Shown: positions 41,263 through 49,462, counted from the stretch's first letter. The stretch is DNA of 64,000 bases from Jiangella mangrovi (GCF_014204975.1 NZ_JACHMM010000001.1:5208001-5272000); one strand, 5' to 3'. Notes: generated from the sequence alone by a model not told the origin. A program made the numbers and translations.

Positions 41263-41943
41263 CTAGGAGTCGGGTGTGATCGCGAAGCTCTCAACGTGGT
41301 CGATAGCCGCCCGCAGGGCGTCCCTGAGAGGAGATATCTCCCGGGCGATCTGGGCGAGGAGCATGCCTCCCTGGAACGCCGCCAGGAGCAGGTTCGCGAG
41401 CTGCTCGGGGTCGGCATCGTTGCTCAGCCGGCCGAGCCTCTGCAAACGGGCGAGCGAGTCGCGAAAGATCAGTCGCCACTGCGTGAACGCCTCAGAGAGC
41501 TCATCGTGAACGTCGAGGTCGGTCTTGATGATCTCGCTGGCGAGCGACCCGAGGCTGCAACCTTCATGGAAGGCGCGCTCGTACCCGACGTAGAAGGCTG
41601 CCCACTTCCGAAACCCCTCGACGTCCTCGAAGGAGTCGAACTCGTCGCCGCGATGGAGCGAGAGGACATTCTCGGCCTGCCAGGCGATCACCGCCAGCAC
41701 GAGGCTCTCCTTGGTCGGGAAGTAGTGGTTGAGCTGTGATCCACTGACGCCGGCGGCGCGGCGAACCTGCTCGTTGTTCGTCGCGTGAACGCCGTTGCGG
41801 TAGATCAGCGCAGCGGTGTGCTCGAGGATTCGGGCGCGGGTGGCCTGCCCCTTCCCCGTGAGCTGGCGAGGCTCGGGCGCTGCCGTCGTGGACTTCATGT
41901 TCCCGACCATATCAAGAATGGGCTTGACAACCCAGTCCCGCAT
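41263..41943 (-). CDS. TetR-family regulator (copy 5, distinct branch)
   Basis: 226 residues from ATG 41943 (AAAGG eight bases upstream); ATG 41898 would give a more typical N terminus MKSTTAAPEP. HTH IYRNGVHATNNEQVRRAAGVSGSQLNHYFPTKESLVLAV, ligand domain with FHEGCSLGSLASEI (single Cys at the shared position) and FQGGMLLAQIAREISPLRDAL. Same C-terminal family as the other local TetR genes but with a different recognition helix. It is divergent from the AhpD-like/PEP-mutase/nitroreductase operon, its likely target. A TCAAG-N6-CTTGA sequence at 41912-41927 may be its site. Confidence 0.8.
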   Translation of the reverse strand: MRDWVVKPILDMVGNMKSTTAAPEPRQLTGKGQATRARILEHTAALIYRNGVHATNNEQVRRAAGVSGSQLNHYFPTKESLVLAVIAWQAENVLSLHRGDEFDSFEDVEGFRKWAAFYVGYERAFHEGCSLGSLASEIIKTDLDVHDELSEAFTQWRLIFRDSLARLQRLGRLSNDADPEQLANLLLAAFQGGMLLAQIAREISPLRDALRAAIDHVESFAITPDS

Positions 41944-42032
41944 GGTGTTGCCTTTCGGAAGTGGGCTACGAAGCCCAAAACCCCCCGGTTGGATACCTGA
42001 CCCCACTCCCACATGGACTGGAGCTGATTTCC

Positions 42033-42565
42033 TTGTCGCGCCTGAGCGTTTTCCCTGCTGATGGGCCTTCCGACGACGTGCGCGGCACGCTCGACCAGAT
42101 CGGCACGCAGTCGGCTTCGTGCCGAACATGTTCACCACCCTCGCGGCGAACCCGGTCGTCCTCGACATCGTCATGACGCTGCAGGCGAAGGCGAACAGGC
42201 TCCTGGACGCGAAGACGCGCCACACCATCGCGCTGGCCGTGTCCGAAGCCAACGGCTGCGACTACTGCCTGGCGTTGCACACCGCCGGTTCGCGGCAGGG
42301 GGGAATGTCAGTGGAGGACATCGACCTGGCGCGGGCGGGAAGCTCGATCGATCCCCGCCGGGCGGCCGTCGCGCGTTTCAGCCAGCGGGTGATCGAGACG
42401 CGTGGACACGTCAGTGACGCCGACCTCGCGGCCGTCAGGGGTGCCGGGTACACCGATCCACAGGTCCTGGCGATCGTGGCGTTGGCGGTCCGCGCCTTGC
42501 TGACGAACTACCTCAACAACGTCAACCAGACCGACGTCGACATCCCCGCTCCGGTGCGGGCATGA
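42033..42565 (+). pseudogene. AhpD-like carboxymuconolactone decarboxylase family gene with a frameshift
   Basis: The first part reads SRLSVFPADGPSDDVRGTLDQIGTQ from TTG 42033. At about 42112-42116 one base is missing, and the expected GFVPNMFTTLAANPVVLDIV continues in the next frame with NGCDYCLALHTAG, the redox CxxC-His motif, to 42565. A shorter protein of 148 residues could still start at GTG 42119, keeping the CxxC. It is first in a rightward operon and divergent from TetR copy 5. Decayed, truncated-but-active, or an assembly indel. Confidence 0.65.
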
Positions 42566-42646
42566 GTGCCCGCCGCTCCCGCGAAGACACCAGCCCGGCC
42601 GGCCCAGCCCTCGCCACCCTGATCGATCACCCGGGAAAGGAACGAG

Positions 42647-43468
42647 ATGTCCGGCTCCGAGCTCTATGAGAGGTTCATGGCGCTGCACGCCCGCGAGGGT
42701 GGCCTCGTCATGCCGAACGCCTGGGACGGCGTGTCGGCGTTGATACTGGCCGATGCGGGCTTCGAGGCGATCGGAACGTCGTCGGCGGCCCTGGCGGCCA
42801 CGCTCGGCCGCATCGACGGACGTCACAGCGTCACCGGCGAAGAGCATCTCGATCACGCACACCTGCTCGGCCGGCTCACCGGACTGCCCGTCAACGGCGA
42901 CTTCGAGGACGGCTACGGCGAGACCCCGGGAGACGTCGCCGCGACCGTGGACAGCGCCGTCACGCGAGGACTTGCCGGCATCGGGATCGAGGACACCACC
43001 GGGAACCCCGATGGCCCGATCCGCGACTTCGACGACGCGGTCAGCCGCGTCCGCAGCGCCGTCACCGCGGCGAAGCGACGCATCGTGATCACCGCTCGCA
43101 CCGACAACTTCATCCAGGGACGGCCCGATCTCGACGACACCATCCGAAGGCTGACGGCATTCGCCGAGGTCGGTGCCGACGTGCTCTACGCACCGTTCCC
43201 GCCCGACCTCGAGTCCCTGGTCGCGATCGTCGCCGCCGTCGCTCCGACGCCGATCAACGTCCTGATCTCACCGGCCGACCAGGTGCTGACCGTCACCGAA
43301 CTGCAGAAGGCAGGGGTCAAACGCATCAGCCTGGGCCCAGCGCTCTACACACACGCGATGGGCGCTCTCGAACAAGCAGCCAAGGCGCTGCTGGCCGGCG
43401 ATACCGCGACCGCAACGACAGGCATCAGCTTCGACCGATTGAGCGAGCTCCTCGCCCGCGAGCCCTAG
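42647..43468 (+). CDS. Isocitrate lyase/PEP mutase family protein
   Basis: 273 residues, TIM-barrel. The N-terminal LVMPNAWDGVSALILADAGFEAIGTSS, Mg-binding NGDFEDGYGE, IGIEDTT and ITARTDNFIQG blocks match the PEPM/ICL-like lyases that act on C-C or C-P bonds of 2-oxo acids. The classic isocitrate lyase KKCGH loop is absent. ATG at 42647 with AAAGGA. It follows the AhpD-like gene by 81 bases in the same operon. Substrate unknown. Confidence 0.85.
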   Translation: MSGSELYERFMALHAREGGLVMPNAWDGVSALILADAGFEAIGTSSAALAATLGRIDGRHSVTGEEHLDHAHLLGRLTGLPVNGDFEDGYGETPGDVAATVDSAVTRGLAGIGIEDTTGNPDGPIRDFDDAVSRVRSAVTAAKRRIVITARTDNFIQGRPDLDDTIRRLTAFAEVGADVLYAPFPPDLESLVAIVAAVAPTPINVLISPADQVLTVTELQKAGVKRISLGPALYTHAMGALEQAAKALLAGDTATATTGISFDRLSELLAREP

Positions 43469-43528
43469 TTCCGACCGACATCATCCTGCAGCCCGCCAAC
43501 CCGTTGGCACACGAGAAAGCAGAATGAG

Positions 43529-44176
43529 ATGAATCTCGACGAGCTCATGAGCAAGCACCTGAGCCGGTACTTCGACGGCAGCAAATCGATCCCCGAGGAG
43601 ACCTTCCAGCAGCTGCTGAGGTTCCTGCGCTCCGCCCCCACGTCGACGAACATCCAGCCCAACCACTTCTACGTTCTCGCCACTCGAGAGGGCAAGGAGC
43701 GGCTCGCCGCCAACCTCGGCGAACGGTTCCAGGACAACGCCGAGAAGATCCTCAACGCCTCGCACACGATCATTTTCACCACCCGTGCCGATGTGCCCGA
43801 GCACCACCTCGAAGCGGTGTTCGCCAAGGAGCGGGCTGACGGCCGGTTCCCAGATCAGACGAAGCAGGAGCGGTGGGAATCGATGACTCGCGACTTCGTG
43901 AACCTGCGCAACTACACCTACAAGGACACCTACCACTGGATGGAGAAGCAGACCTACATGGTGATGGGGCTGACGATGATGGCCGCCGCCGAGCTCGGCG
44001 TCGAAGCCATGCCACTCGAGGGCTTCGACCCCGTCACCGTCGACAAGGCCTTCAAGATCCGCGAGTCCGGACACACCACCACCGTGCTGCTGGCGCTCGG
44101 CTACCCCGACCTGGAGAAGCAGTACAAGACCCCGGTCTCGCGATTCGAGCCCGACCGGCTGTTCACCTTCGCGTGA
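43529..44176 (+). CDS. NfsB-like nitroreductase
   Basis: 215 residues. FMN-dependent nitroreductase with RFLRSAPTSTNIQPNHFYVLATREGK near the N terminus (phosphate/FMN-binding region), KQTYMVMGLTMMAAAELGVEAMPLEGFDP in the middle, and a C-terminal SRFEPDRLF. NAD(P)H-dependent reduction of nitroaromatics or quinones is expected. ATG at 43529. The gap to the previous gene is 60 bases; same operon. Confidence 0.88.
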   Translation: MNLDELMSKHLSRYFDGSKSIPEETFQQLLRFLRSAPTSTNIQPNHFYVLATREGKERLAANLGERFQDNAEKILNASHTIIFTTRADVPEHHLEAVFAKERADGRFPDQTKQERWESMTRDFVNLRNYTYKDTYHWMEKQTYMVMGLTMMAAAELGVEAMPLEGFDPVTVDKAFKIRESGHTTTVLLALGYPDLEKQYKTPVSRFEPDRLFTFA

Positions 44177-44222
44177 CCCTCACCGGCCGGGACATACCGT
44201 TCGATCGAGGAGGTGATCAGTC

Positions 44223-44621
44223 ATGGACGGGCAAGAGCTGCAGAAGGTTGCGAACGCGTCCGCGCTAGAACTGCCCGACGTCACGTTCGAACACCGTGTC
44301 GGCCCGAACTGGGAGGTCTACAAGGTGCACGGCAAGGTCTTCATGCTCATGACCGACATGCCGGGACACCCCGTCGTGATCCTCAAGGCCGACCCGAACG
44401 AAGCGGTGTCACTACGAGAGCAGTACGCAGAGATCACGGCCGGCTACCACATGGACAAGAAGCACTGGATCACGGCAGAAGGCGGCACGAGCCTCGACGA
44501 GGACCTGGTGAGGCAGCTCGTCACCGACTCCTACCGGCTCGTGGTCGCCAGACTCCCTCGATCCTTGAAGCCAGTCATCCCGGCACATGGCCCGTCGCCT
44601 GAAACGCGAAACACGGACTGA
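44223..44621 (+). CDS. MmcQ/YjbR family protein
   Basis: 132 residues. FEHRVGPNWEVYKVHGKVFMLM, VVILKADPNEAVSLREQY and GYHMDKKHWITAEG are the typical YjbR (CyaY-like fold) blocks, with a C-terminal RLVVARLPRSL helix. ATG at 44223 with a strong GAGGAGG. It is fourth in the operon. The family may bind DNA or ligands; the function is not established. Confidence 0.85.
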   Translation: MDGQELQKVANASALELPDVTFEHRVGPNWEVYKVHGKVFMLMTDMPGHPVVILKADPNEAVSLREQYAEITAGYHMDKKHWITAEGGTSLDEDLVRQLVTDSYRLVVARLPRSLKPVIPAHGPSPETRNTD

Positions 44622-44646
44622 CATGGTCGATGCAGAAGGAGAAGTC

Positions 44647-45558
44647 ATGATCGGACTCGGTGTTCGCGCCCCCGACGGCGAGCTCGAACTCCTCGAACTT
44701 CCGGATCCCCGCCAGCCTGGCGCCGGCGAACTCGTCCTGGAGGTGCTCGCCGCCGGCATCGGACCGTGGGATGCCCTGCTCCACACGGGCGGATGGGACG
44801 TCGGCCTCGCACCGCCCGCGGCCCTGGGCGTCGAGGCCATCGGCCGCGTCACCGCGACCGGCCCGGACGAGACGCAGTTCCGCCACGGCGACCTCGTGCT
44901 GGTCCACGAGGCTCCCCTCCCCGGCGGTAGCGGCACCTGGGCAGAGCACGTTCTGGTCCGTTCCGGCCACGCCGCACGGCTGCCCGAGAACCTGGCTCCG
45001 GCCATGGCCGCGGCACTGCCGGTTGCCGGGCTCACAGCTCAGCAGGCCTTGGACGAGCTCCAGGTCGATGCCGGCACGCGCCTGCTCGTCGTCGGAGCCT
45101 CCGGCCCCACAGCGTCACTCGCCGTTCAGCTCGCTCGCCTCCGGGGTGCTGACGTCGTCGCCGGCGCAGGACCCGTCCACGCCGATCAGCTCCGAGCCCT
45201 TGGGGTCAGCGAGGTCATCGACACGCATGTCGAAGGCTGGGCGCAGAAGACCGGTCGACGATTCGATGCCGTCCTCATCGCCGCAACAGGGACCGCCGAG
45301 GACGCGATGGGGCTCCTCACCGACGGGGGGCGACTGTGCTCCATCACGTCGGACGCTCCCGACCCGGTTCGCGGAATCACCACGTCGGACCTCTATGTAC
45401 AGCCCGACGGAACCGCACTTGGTGAACTCGCCGCACGCGCCGCCGCCGGCGAACTGAGACTCGACATCAAGACGACCCCGGTGAAGGACGGCGTCACGAT
45501 CGCCAACCAGGTCGCCAGCGGCCGCTCCGGCGGGATCAAGCACGTCCTCCAGTTCTGA
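44647..45558 (+). CDS. NADP-dependent MDR oxidoreductase (third quinone-reductase-like enzyme)
   Basis: 303 residues. GroES-like start with GELVLEVLAAGIGPWDALLHTG, cofactor segment LLVVGASGPTASLAVQLARLRGADVV. Only distantly related to the pair at 1.5-3.4 kb. No zinc ligands are seen. ATG at 44647 with AGGAG. Last gene of the TetR5-linked operon; it ends before an intergenic region of 265 bases that holds two operators for the next unit. Confidence 0.85.
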   Translation: MIGLGVRAPDGELELLELPDPRQPGAGELVLEVLAAGIGPWDALLHTGGWDVGLAPPAALGVEAIGRVTATGPDETQFRHGDLVLVHEAPLPGGSGTWAEHVLVRSGHAARLPENLAPAMAAALPVAGLTAQQALDELQVDAGTRLLVVGASGPTASLAVQLARLRGADVVAGAGPVHADQLRALGVSEVIDTHVEGWAQKTGRRFDAVLIAATGTAEDAMGLLTDGGRLCSITSDAPDPVRGITTSDLYVQPDGTALGELAARAAAGELRLDIKTTPVKDGVTIANQVASGRSGGIKHVLQF

Positions 45559-45610
45559 CGCCGGATCATCGACGGCGGGCGTGCGACGACGCCCGCGACA
45601 GTGCCTGGAA

Positions 45611-45626
45611 TGGACTTGATAGTCCA
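45611..45626. promoter_or_regulatory. Operator TGGACTTGATAGTCCA
   Basis: Exact GGACT-N4-AGTCC with TGG/CCA ends, in the 45559-45823 intergenic region before the GNAT/thioredoxin/MFS unit. Confidence 0.6.
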
Positions 45627-45719
45627 TGATGCGGCCGACTGGTCAGCCGTGATGGACGGCATCCAGCCCGCTTAGGTGCCGAGCAGATCGTCTCGGATCG
45701 GCCGGGTACATTTCACAGC

Positions 45720-45733
45720 GGACCATATCGTCC
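45720..45733. promoter_or_regulatory. Second operator-like site GGACCATATCGTCC
   Basis: GGAC-N6-GTCC, followed by TTAGAGT, which could supply a -10. It lies 91 bases before the start at 45824. Confidence 0.45.
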
Positions 45734-45823
45734 TTAGAGTAGAGCTCACAGAGTGTTCCGAGTTGGTCGCCAGTGTGACGTGACAGCGGCGGCCCATGCT
45801 CTGTCCGATGTCTGGAGAGTCCG

Positions 45824-46153
45824 ATGGACCAATTGCCCTCCGGTGGGGACGTTGCCGATGGCCAGCCCATCGACGCGGCGGACATGATCGCCGCCCTCAC
45901 CGCCGCACAGTTCGTGTTCGAGGACGGTGCGACGCAGTCGTTCACGGCGGACGGCCGGACGACCTACGTCGAGCGCGGTGCGCCGTCGGCCGGCGAGTGG
46001 TCCGTCACCGGTGACGGGACCTTCGCGTCGTTCTGGCCGCCGACCTACCGGGCGACCTACACGGTCCGGTGGATCGTCGAGGACGGAGTGCGAGTGGGCG
46101 TCAGCTTCACCGACACCCGCAGCGGAACCCGCTACAACGGCCGATACCAGTAG
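45824..46153 (+). CDS. Small protein of unknown function
   Basis: 109 residues, no membrane segment. After a 20-residue acidic leader it is a beta-rich repeat-like sequence: FVFEDGATQSFTADGRTTYVERG, EWSVTGDGTFASFWPP, YTVRWIVEDGVRVGVSFTDTRSG. This suggests a small beta-barrel (lipocalin/DUF-like). ATG at 45824 has GGAGAG upstream. It is first in the unit with GNAT copy C, thioredoxin and MFS sister B. No family recognised. Confidence 0.7.
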   Translation: MDQLPSGGDVADGQPIDAADMIAALTAAQFVFEDGATQSFTADGRTTYVERGAPSAGEWSVTGDGTFASFWPPTYRATYTVRWIVEDGVRVGVSFTDTRSGTRYNGRYQ

Positions 46154-46179
46154 GTCATACGAGATCTCAGGAGCCCACT

Positions 46180-46602
46180 ATGGCGGACAACGCCGACGAC
46201 ATGGTCACCCTGACCAGCACTGATCAAGACTCAGACGGCCCGGACCAGTCCGGAGCCACCACGTCCGACACCGAAGACATCGTCATCACCGACAACCGAG
46301 AGGGCGGCGTCTACGAAGCCACGGTCGGAGGCCGGACAGCCGCAGGGCTCGTCTACAACCAGGTCGGGCATCGGGTCGTCCTGTTGGCGGCCTCGGTGCT
46401 TCCCGAGTTCCGGGGGCAGGGAGTGGCCAGCAAGCTCATCGGTGGCGTCCTGGACGAGCTGCGCCGGCAAGGAAAGACCGCCACCGTCTCGTGCCCGTTC
46501 ACAGCGGCGTTCGTCAACGCTCACCCGGAATATGCCGACGTCCTCGACCCCGAGCTCCCCGGCTCCCACACGACCACGCCCGGACAGGGGCGTGGGCATT
46601 GA
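46180..46602 (+). CDS. Small GNAT N-acetyltransferase (YjdJ-like), copy C
   Basis: 140 residues. An acidic Thr/Ser-rich leader (~40 residues) is followed by GGVYEATVGGRTAAGLVYN, acetyl-CoA loop FRGQGVASKLIGGVLDELRRQG and the shared CPFTAAFVNAHPEYADVL ending. ATG at 46180 with CAGGAG. Sister of the GNATs at 24688 and 27122. The gap is 26 bases from the previous gene and 37 to thioredoxin. Confidence 0.82.
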   Translation: MADNADDMVTLTSTDQDSDGPDQSGATTSDTEDIVITDNREGGVYEATVGGRTAAGLVYNQVGHRVVLLAASVLPEFRGQGVASKLIGGVLDELRRQGKTATVSCPFTAAFVNAHPEYADVLDPELPGSHTTTPGQGRGH

Positions 46603-46639
46603 GCAGGCCCGCCCGCGCCGGATCAACGAAAGGAACGCC

Positions 46640-47026
46640 ATGAGCACGATCGAACTCACCGACGACACCTTCGAGAGCACCATCAGCGGCAACGACATCG
46701 TCATGGTCGACTTCTGGGCCTCCTGGTGCGGTCCCTGCCTGCAGTTCGCCCCGGTCTTCGAACGGTCTTCGGAGGCCAATCCCGAGATCGTTCACGCCAA
46801 GCTCGACACCGAGGCCCAGCGGCGTATCCCCGCCGCCGTGGGGATCACGGCGATTCCGACCCTGATGGTGTTCCGTGAGGGTGTCCTGGTCTTCAACCAG
46901 GCGGGAGCCCTGCCCGCCGCGGCTCTGGCGCAGGTCGTCGATGGTGTCAAGGGCCTCGACATGGATGAGGTCCGCAAGGAGATGGCCGCGCAGAGCAACG
47001 AACGCGGCGACGAGACCACGCCGTAG
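46640..47026 (+). CDS. trxA: Thioredoxin
   Basis: 128 residues, classic thioredoxin with active site WCGPC (29-33), cis-proline segment GITAIPTLMVF and a C-terminal extension of ~20 charged residues. It would supply electrons to the Msr enzymes and other disulfide targets. ATG at 46640 with AAAGGA. It lies inside the operator-controlled GNAT-Trx-MFS unit, so this copy is probably stress-inducible. The gene symbol denotes family only. Confidence 0.92.
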   Translation: MSTIELTDDTFESTISGNDIVMVDFWASWCGPCLQFAPVFERSSEANPEIVHAKLDTEAQRRIPAAVGITAIPTLMVFREGVLVFNQAGALPAAALAQVVDGVKGLDMDEVRKEMAAQSNERGDETTP

Positions 47027-47031
47027 GCTCG

Positions 47032-48270
47032 ATGCCACACGTGACTCCGGCGACCACCCTGGGCCGCGGGGACAGAACGCTCCGGCTGACGTTCGTGTCA
47101 GCGGTGGTCTCGATGGTGGCCGTGTTCGCCGCAGTGGGCTCGACGATCCCTCTTTTCAACATCTACCGAGCCGAGGACGGGTTCACCAACTCCGGCATCT
47201 CCTTGACCGTCGTCGCCTACTCCGCCGCTACGCTCAGCTCACTGCTGGTGCTGGGACGACTGTCCAATCATGTGGGCCGACGGCCCACCGCGATCGCCAG
47301 CCTCGGACTGCTCGTCCTGGGTTGCCTGCTGCTCTTGGACGTTCACGACATCGGCATCCTGATCGCAGGTCGGCTGCTGATGGGTCTCGGCGCCGGGCTG
47401 GCCAGCAGCAGCCTCACCGCCTACATCGTCGACGCCGCGCCGGCCAGGCCGACCTGGCTGGCCTCCGTCGCTTCCAGTCAGACAGTCATGCTCGGTCTTG
47501 CCGTAGGCGCCATCGGCTCCGGTGCCTTGGTCCAGTTCGGCCCCTGGCCACGTGACCTCGTCTACCTGGTCGTCGTCGGTCTGCTCCTGCTGTCCGCCGC
47601 ACTCGTCGCCATCAGCTCGGAGACCGTGACTCCGGTGCCGGGCGGATGGCAAGCACTGCGCCCCGACGTTCGCGTACCGGTCCGAGTCAGGCAGCTGCTT
47701 CCCGTCGCGGCCGCAGTGCTTCTGGGCACCTGGGCGACCGGGGCCTTCTATCAGGCTTTCGTTCCGGCGCTGGTTCAGGATCAACTTCACACCAGCAGCT
47801 CGTTCGTCCTTGGATTGGTGTTCGCCACCTACATGGGTGCCAGCGCTCTGGGCGCTCCCCTTGGCGGCCGGTTCTCACCAGCAGTGGCGCAGCGTATCGG
47901 CATGATCGCCTTCCTGACAGGATGGATCGGCATCGTCACGGCGATCGCCTCTGGCACATTGCCGTTGTTCATCGCCGCTACTCTCGTTGCGGGAGCCGCT
48001 CAGGGCATCGCCATCAGCGCCGCCACCCGCGGCCTGCTGCTCGGCAGCTCTCTGGCCGACCGCGCACCGATCTTCGCCGTGGTCTATCTCCTCAGTTACA
48101 GCGGCGCCACCTTCCCCAGCCTCATCTCCGGCCAGCTTTCCCACACGTTCTCACTCCCGCAGATCGCAGCCGGATACGGCGTCCTTGCCCTGATCACCAC
48201 CCTGGTCACGGCCATCGCTGCACGTAACCCGACGACCGATATGCCCCGCCCGGGCCGTCTGGGCACCTGA
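47032..48270 (+). CDS. MFS transporter, sister B
   Basis: 412 residues, homologous throughout to the MFS at 25926-27119: shared PLFN.YRAEDGFTN, RLLMGLGAGLASSS and LSNH.GRRPT.IASLGLL blocks. ATG at 47032, 5 bases after the thioredoxin stop. The cassette order GNAT-(Trx)-MFS is thus present twice, 20 kb apart and in opposite orientation. Export substrate unknown. Confidence 0.85.
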   Translation: MPHVTPATTLGRGDRTLRLTFVSAVVSMVAVFAAVGSTIPLFNIYRAEDGFTNSGISLTVVAYSAATLSSLLVLGRLSNHVGRRPTAIASLGLLVLGCLLLLDVHDIGILIAGRLLMGLGAGLASSSLTAYIVDAAPARPTWLASVASSQTVMLGLAVGAIGSGALVQFGPWPRDLVYLVVVGLLLLSAALVAISSETVTPVPGGWQALRPDVRVPVRVRQLLPVAAAVLLGTWATGAFYQAFVPALVQDQLHTSSSFVLGLVFATYMGASALGAPLGGRFSPAVAQRIGMIAFLTGWIGIVTAIASGTLPLFIAATLVAGAAQGIAISAATRGLLLGSSLADRAPIFAVVYLLSYSGATFPSLISGQLSHTFSLPQIAAGYGVLALITTLVTAIAARNPTTDMPRPGRLGT

Positions 48271-48273
48271 AGC

Positions 48274-48440
48274 ACTCGCGCCCGCGCTACCGCTTTGAGA
48301 GGGCGGCGCGCCTTTTCAGACGCCATGGGCGCTGACCTGCGTCAACGCGGCAGGCCCATGATCGCTTTGAAAGACTTGGACACGCATTCGCCATGGGATG
48401 CCCGACGACGATCGTCGACCGTCGCAGCTGGCCGCTAAGT
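48274..48440. repeat. Diverged direct repeat, left copy (partner 56183-56353)
   Basis: Begins ACTCGCGCCCGCGCTACCGC and shares CTTTGAGAGGGC, GACTTGGACACG, ATTCGCCA and CGACGACGATCGTCGAC with the copy near 56.2 kb, at about 70% identity by eye. It fills the 397-base gap 48271-48667, which has no gene. It may be an old attachment-site region. Confidence 0.5.
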
Positions 48441-48631
48441 GAAGCCTGGAACTGGTCGACCCCCAGTCACCAGCGCCTCCTCGGCGTAACGACCAATCCG
48501 AATCTCGCCCACCCGGGCCGGGGTCGAGTCGCTGCAGGTCAGGAGTCCAAGGACGTTGGACTGAACCCGACTGGCCCCGCCTCACGAGCAAGACCGAGGA
48601 GCTGCGTGGTTGCCGCCACTGGCCGCAAAGC

Positions 48632-48651
48632 GATATCATCATCGTGATATC
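48632..48651. promoter_or_regulatory. GATATCA-N6-TGATATC operator of the FitAB-type locus
   Basis: Perfect 7-bp inverted repeat directly upstream of the antitoxin ribosome site; the typical position for autoregulation by a ribbon-helix-helix antitoxin complex. Confidence 0.6.
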
Positions 48652-48667
48652 TCAGAAGGTGGTCACC

Positions 48668-48895
48668 ATGGAGCAGATCCTGATCCGCAACCTTCCGGCC
48701 GGCACCAAGGCCGCGCTTCGCGCGCGCGCCGCACAGCATCACCGATCGGTCGAGGCGGAGGCCCGCGAGATTCTCGCCCACGGTCTTGAGCGTGAGCCCG
48801 TCACGATCGTCGACCTGCTCAGCACGGACGAGGGCGCCGACATCGAGTTCGAGCCCGACCGCCTGGGCCTCGCCGCACGAACGCCTGAGCTATGA
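48668..48895 (+). CDS. FitA-like (VapB-type) RHH antitoxin
   Basis: 75 residues. The ribbon-helix-helix start [36 protein letters not shown] is typical of FitA/StbC antitoxins. The C-terminal [16 protein letters not shown] tail would occupy the toxin active site. ATG at 48668 with AAGGTGG. The stop overlaps the toxin start (ATGA). Confidence 0.88.
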   Translation: MEQILIRNLPAGTKAALRARAAQHHRSVEAEAREILAHGLEREPVTIVDLLSTDEGADIEFEPDRLGLAARTPEL

Positions 48896-49338
48896 GGTTC
48901 GTCTTGGACACGAACGTGGTGTCCGCGCTGCGAGTCCGAGGACGCAATCGGTCGGTGGAGGCATGGGCGGCGTCGATCCCCGTGGCCGACCAGTTCGTGA
49001 CAGCCACGACCATCGCTGAGATCGAGCGCGGAGTCGTCGCCAAGGAGCGGTCCGATCCAGCTCAAGGAGCGATCCTGCGCCGGTGGTTCGACGAGCATGT
49101 CCTGCCCACATTCGCAGGCCGCGTGCTGCCCTTCGACCTGGCGGCCGCGCGGATCCTTGCCGCCTACCGGGTTCCCGAGCACGCGCCGTTCGACGACGCC
49201 CTCATCGCCGCCATCGCACAGGCTTCCGAGATGACCGTCGCGACACGCAACACCAAGCACTTCGAACCCCTCGGCGTCCAATGCCTCAACCCATGGGACG
49301 CGCCCACATCGGACCCGACCTCGACGACAGCGCGCTAG
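48892..49338 (+). CDS. FitB-like (VapC-type) PIN-domain toxin
   Basis: 148 residues. PIN nuclease with Asp6 in [11 protein letters not shown], Glu in [10 protein letters not shown], and the later acidic [13 protein letters not shown] and ATRNTKHF motifs that complete the Mg site. Probable RNase neutralised by the preceding antitoxin. Intact, so probably functional. Confidence 0.9.
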   Translation: MRFVLDTNVVSALRVRGRNRSVEAWAASIPVADQFVTATTIAEIERGVVAKERSDPAQGAILRRWFDEHVLPTFAGRVLPFDLAAARILAAYRVPEHAPFDDALIAAIAQASEMTVATRNTKHFEPLGVQCLNPWDAPTSDPTSTTAR

Positions 49339-49462
49339 ACGCCGACCGTGGGCTCGATCCACATGTGGTGCGTCATTCCGCGACTGGACGCTGTCAGGAC
49401 GCGACCGGCGTGGCGCCCACCTGCCCTAGACTGGATCGTGCTGGTCGATCACGGGAGGGACG

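Noticed and set aside
41220..41279. Real 19-residue protein after msrB2
   Set aside because: ATG overlaps the msrB2 stop, but the ORF runs into the TetR5 coding end on the other strand and resembles nothing; kept only as a note under msrB2.
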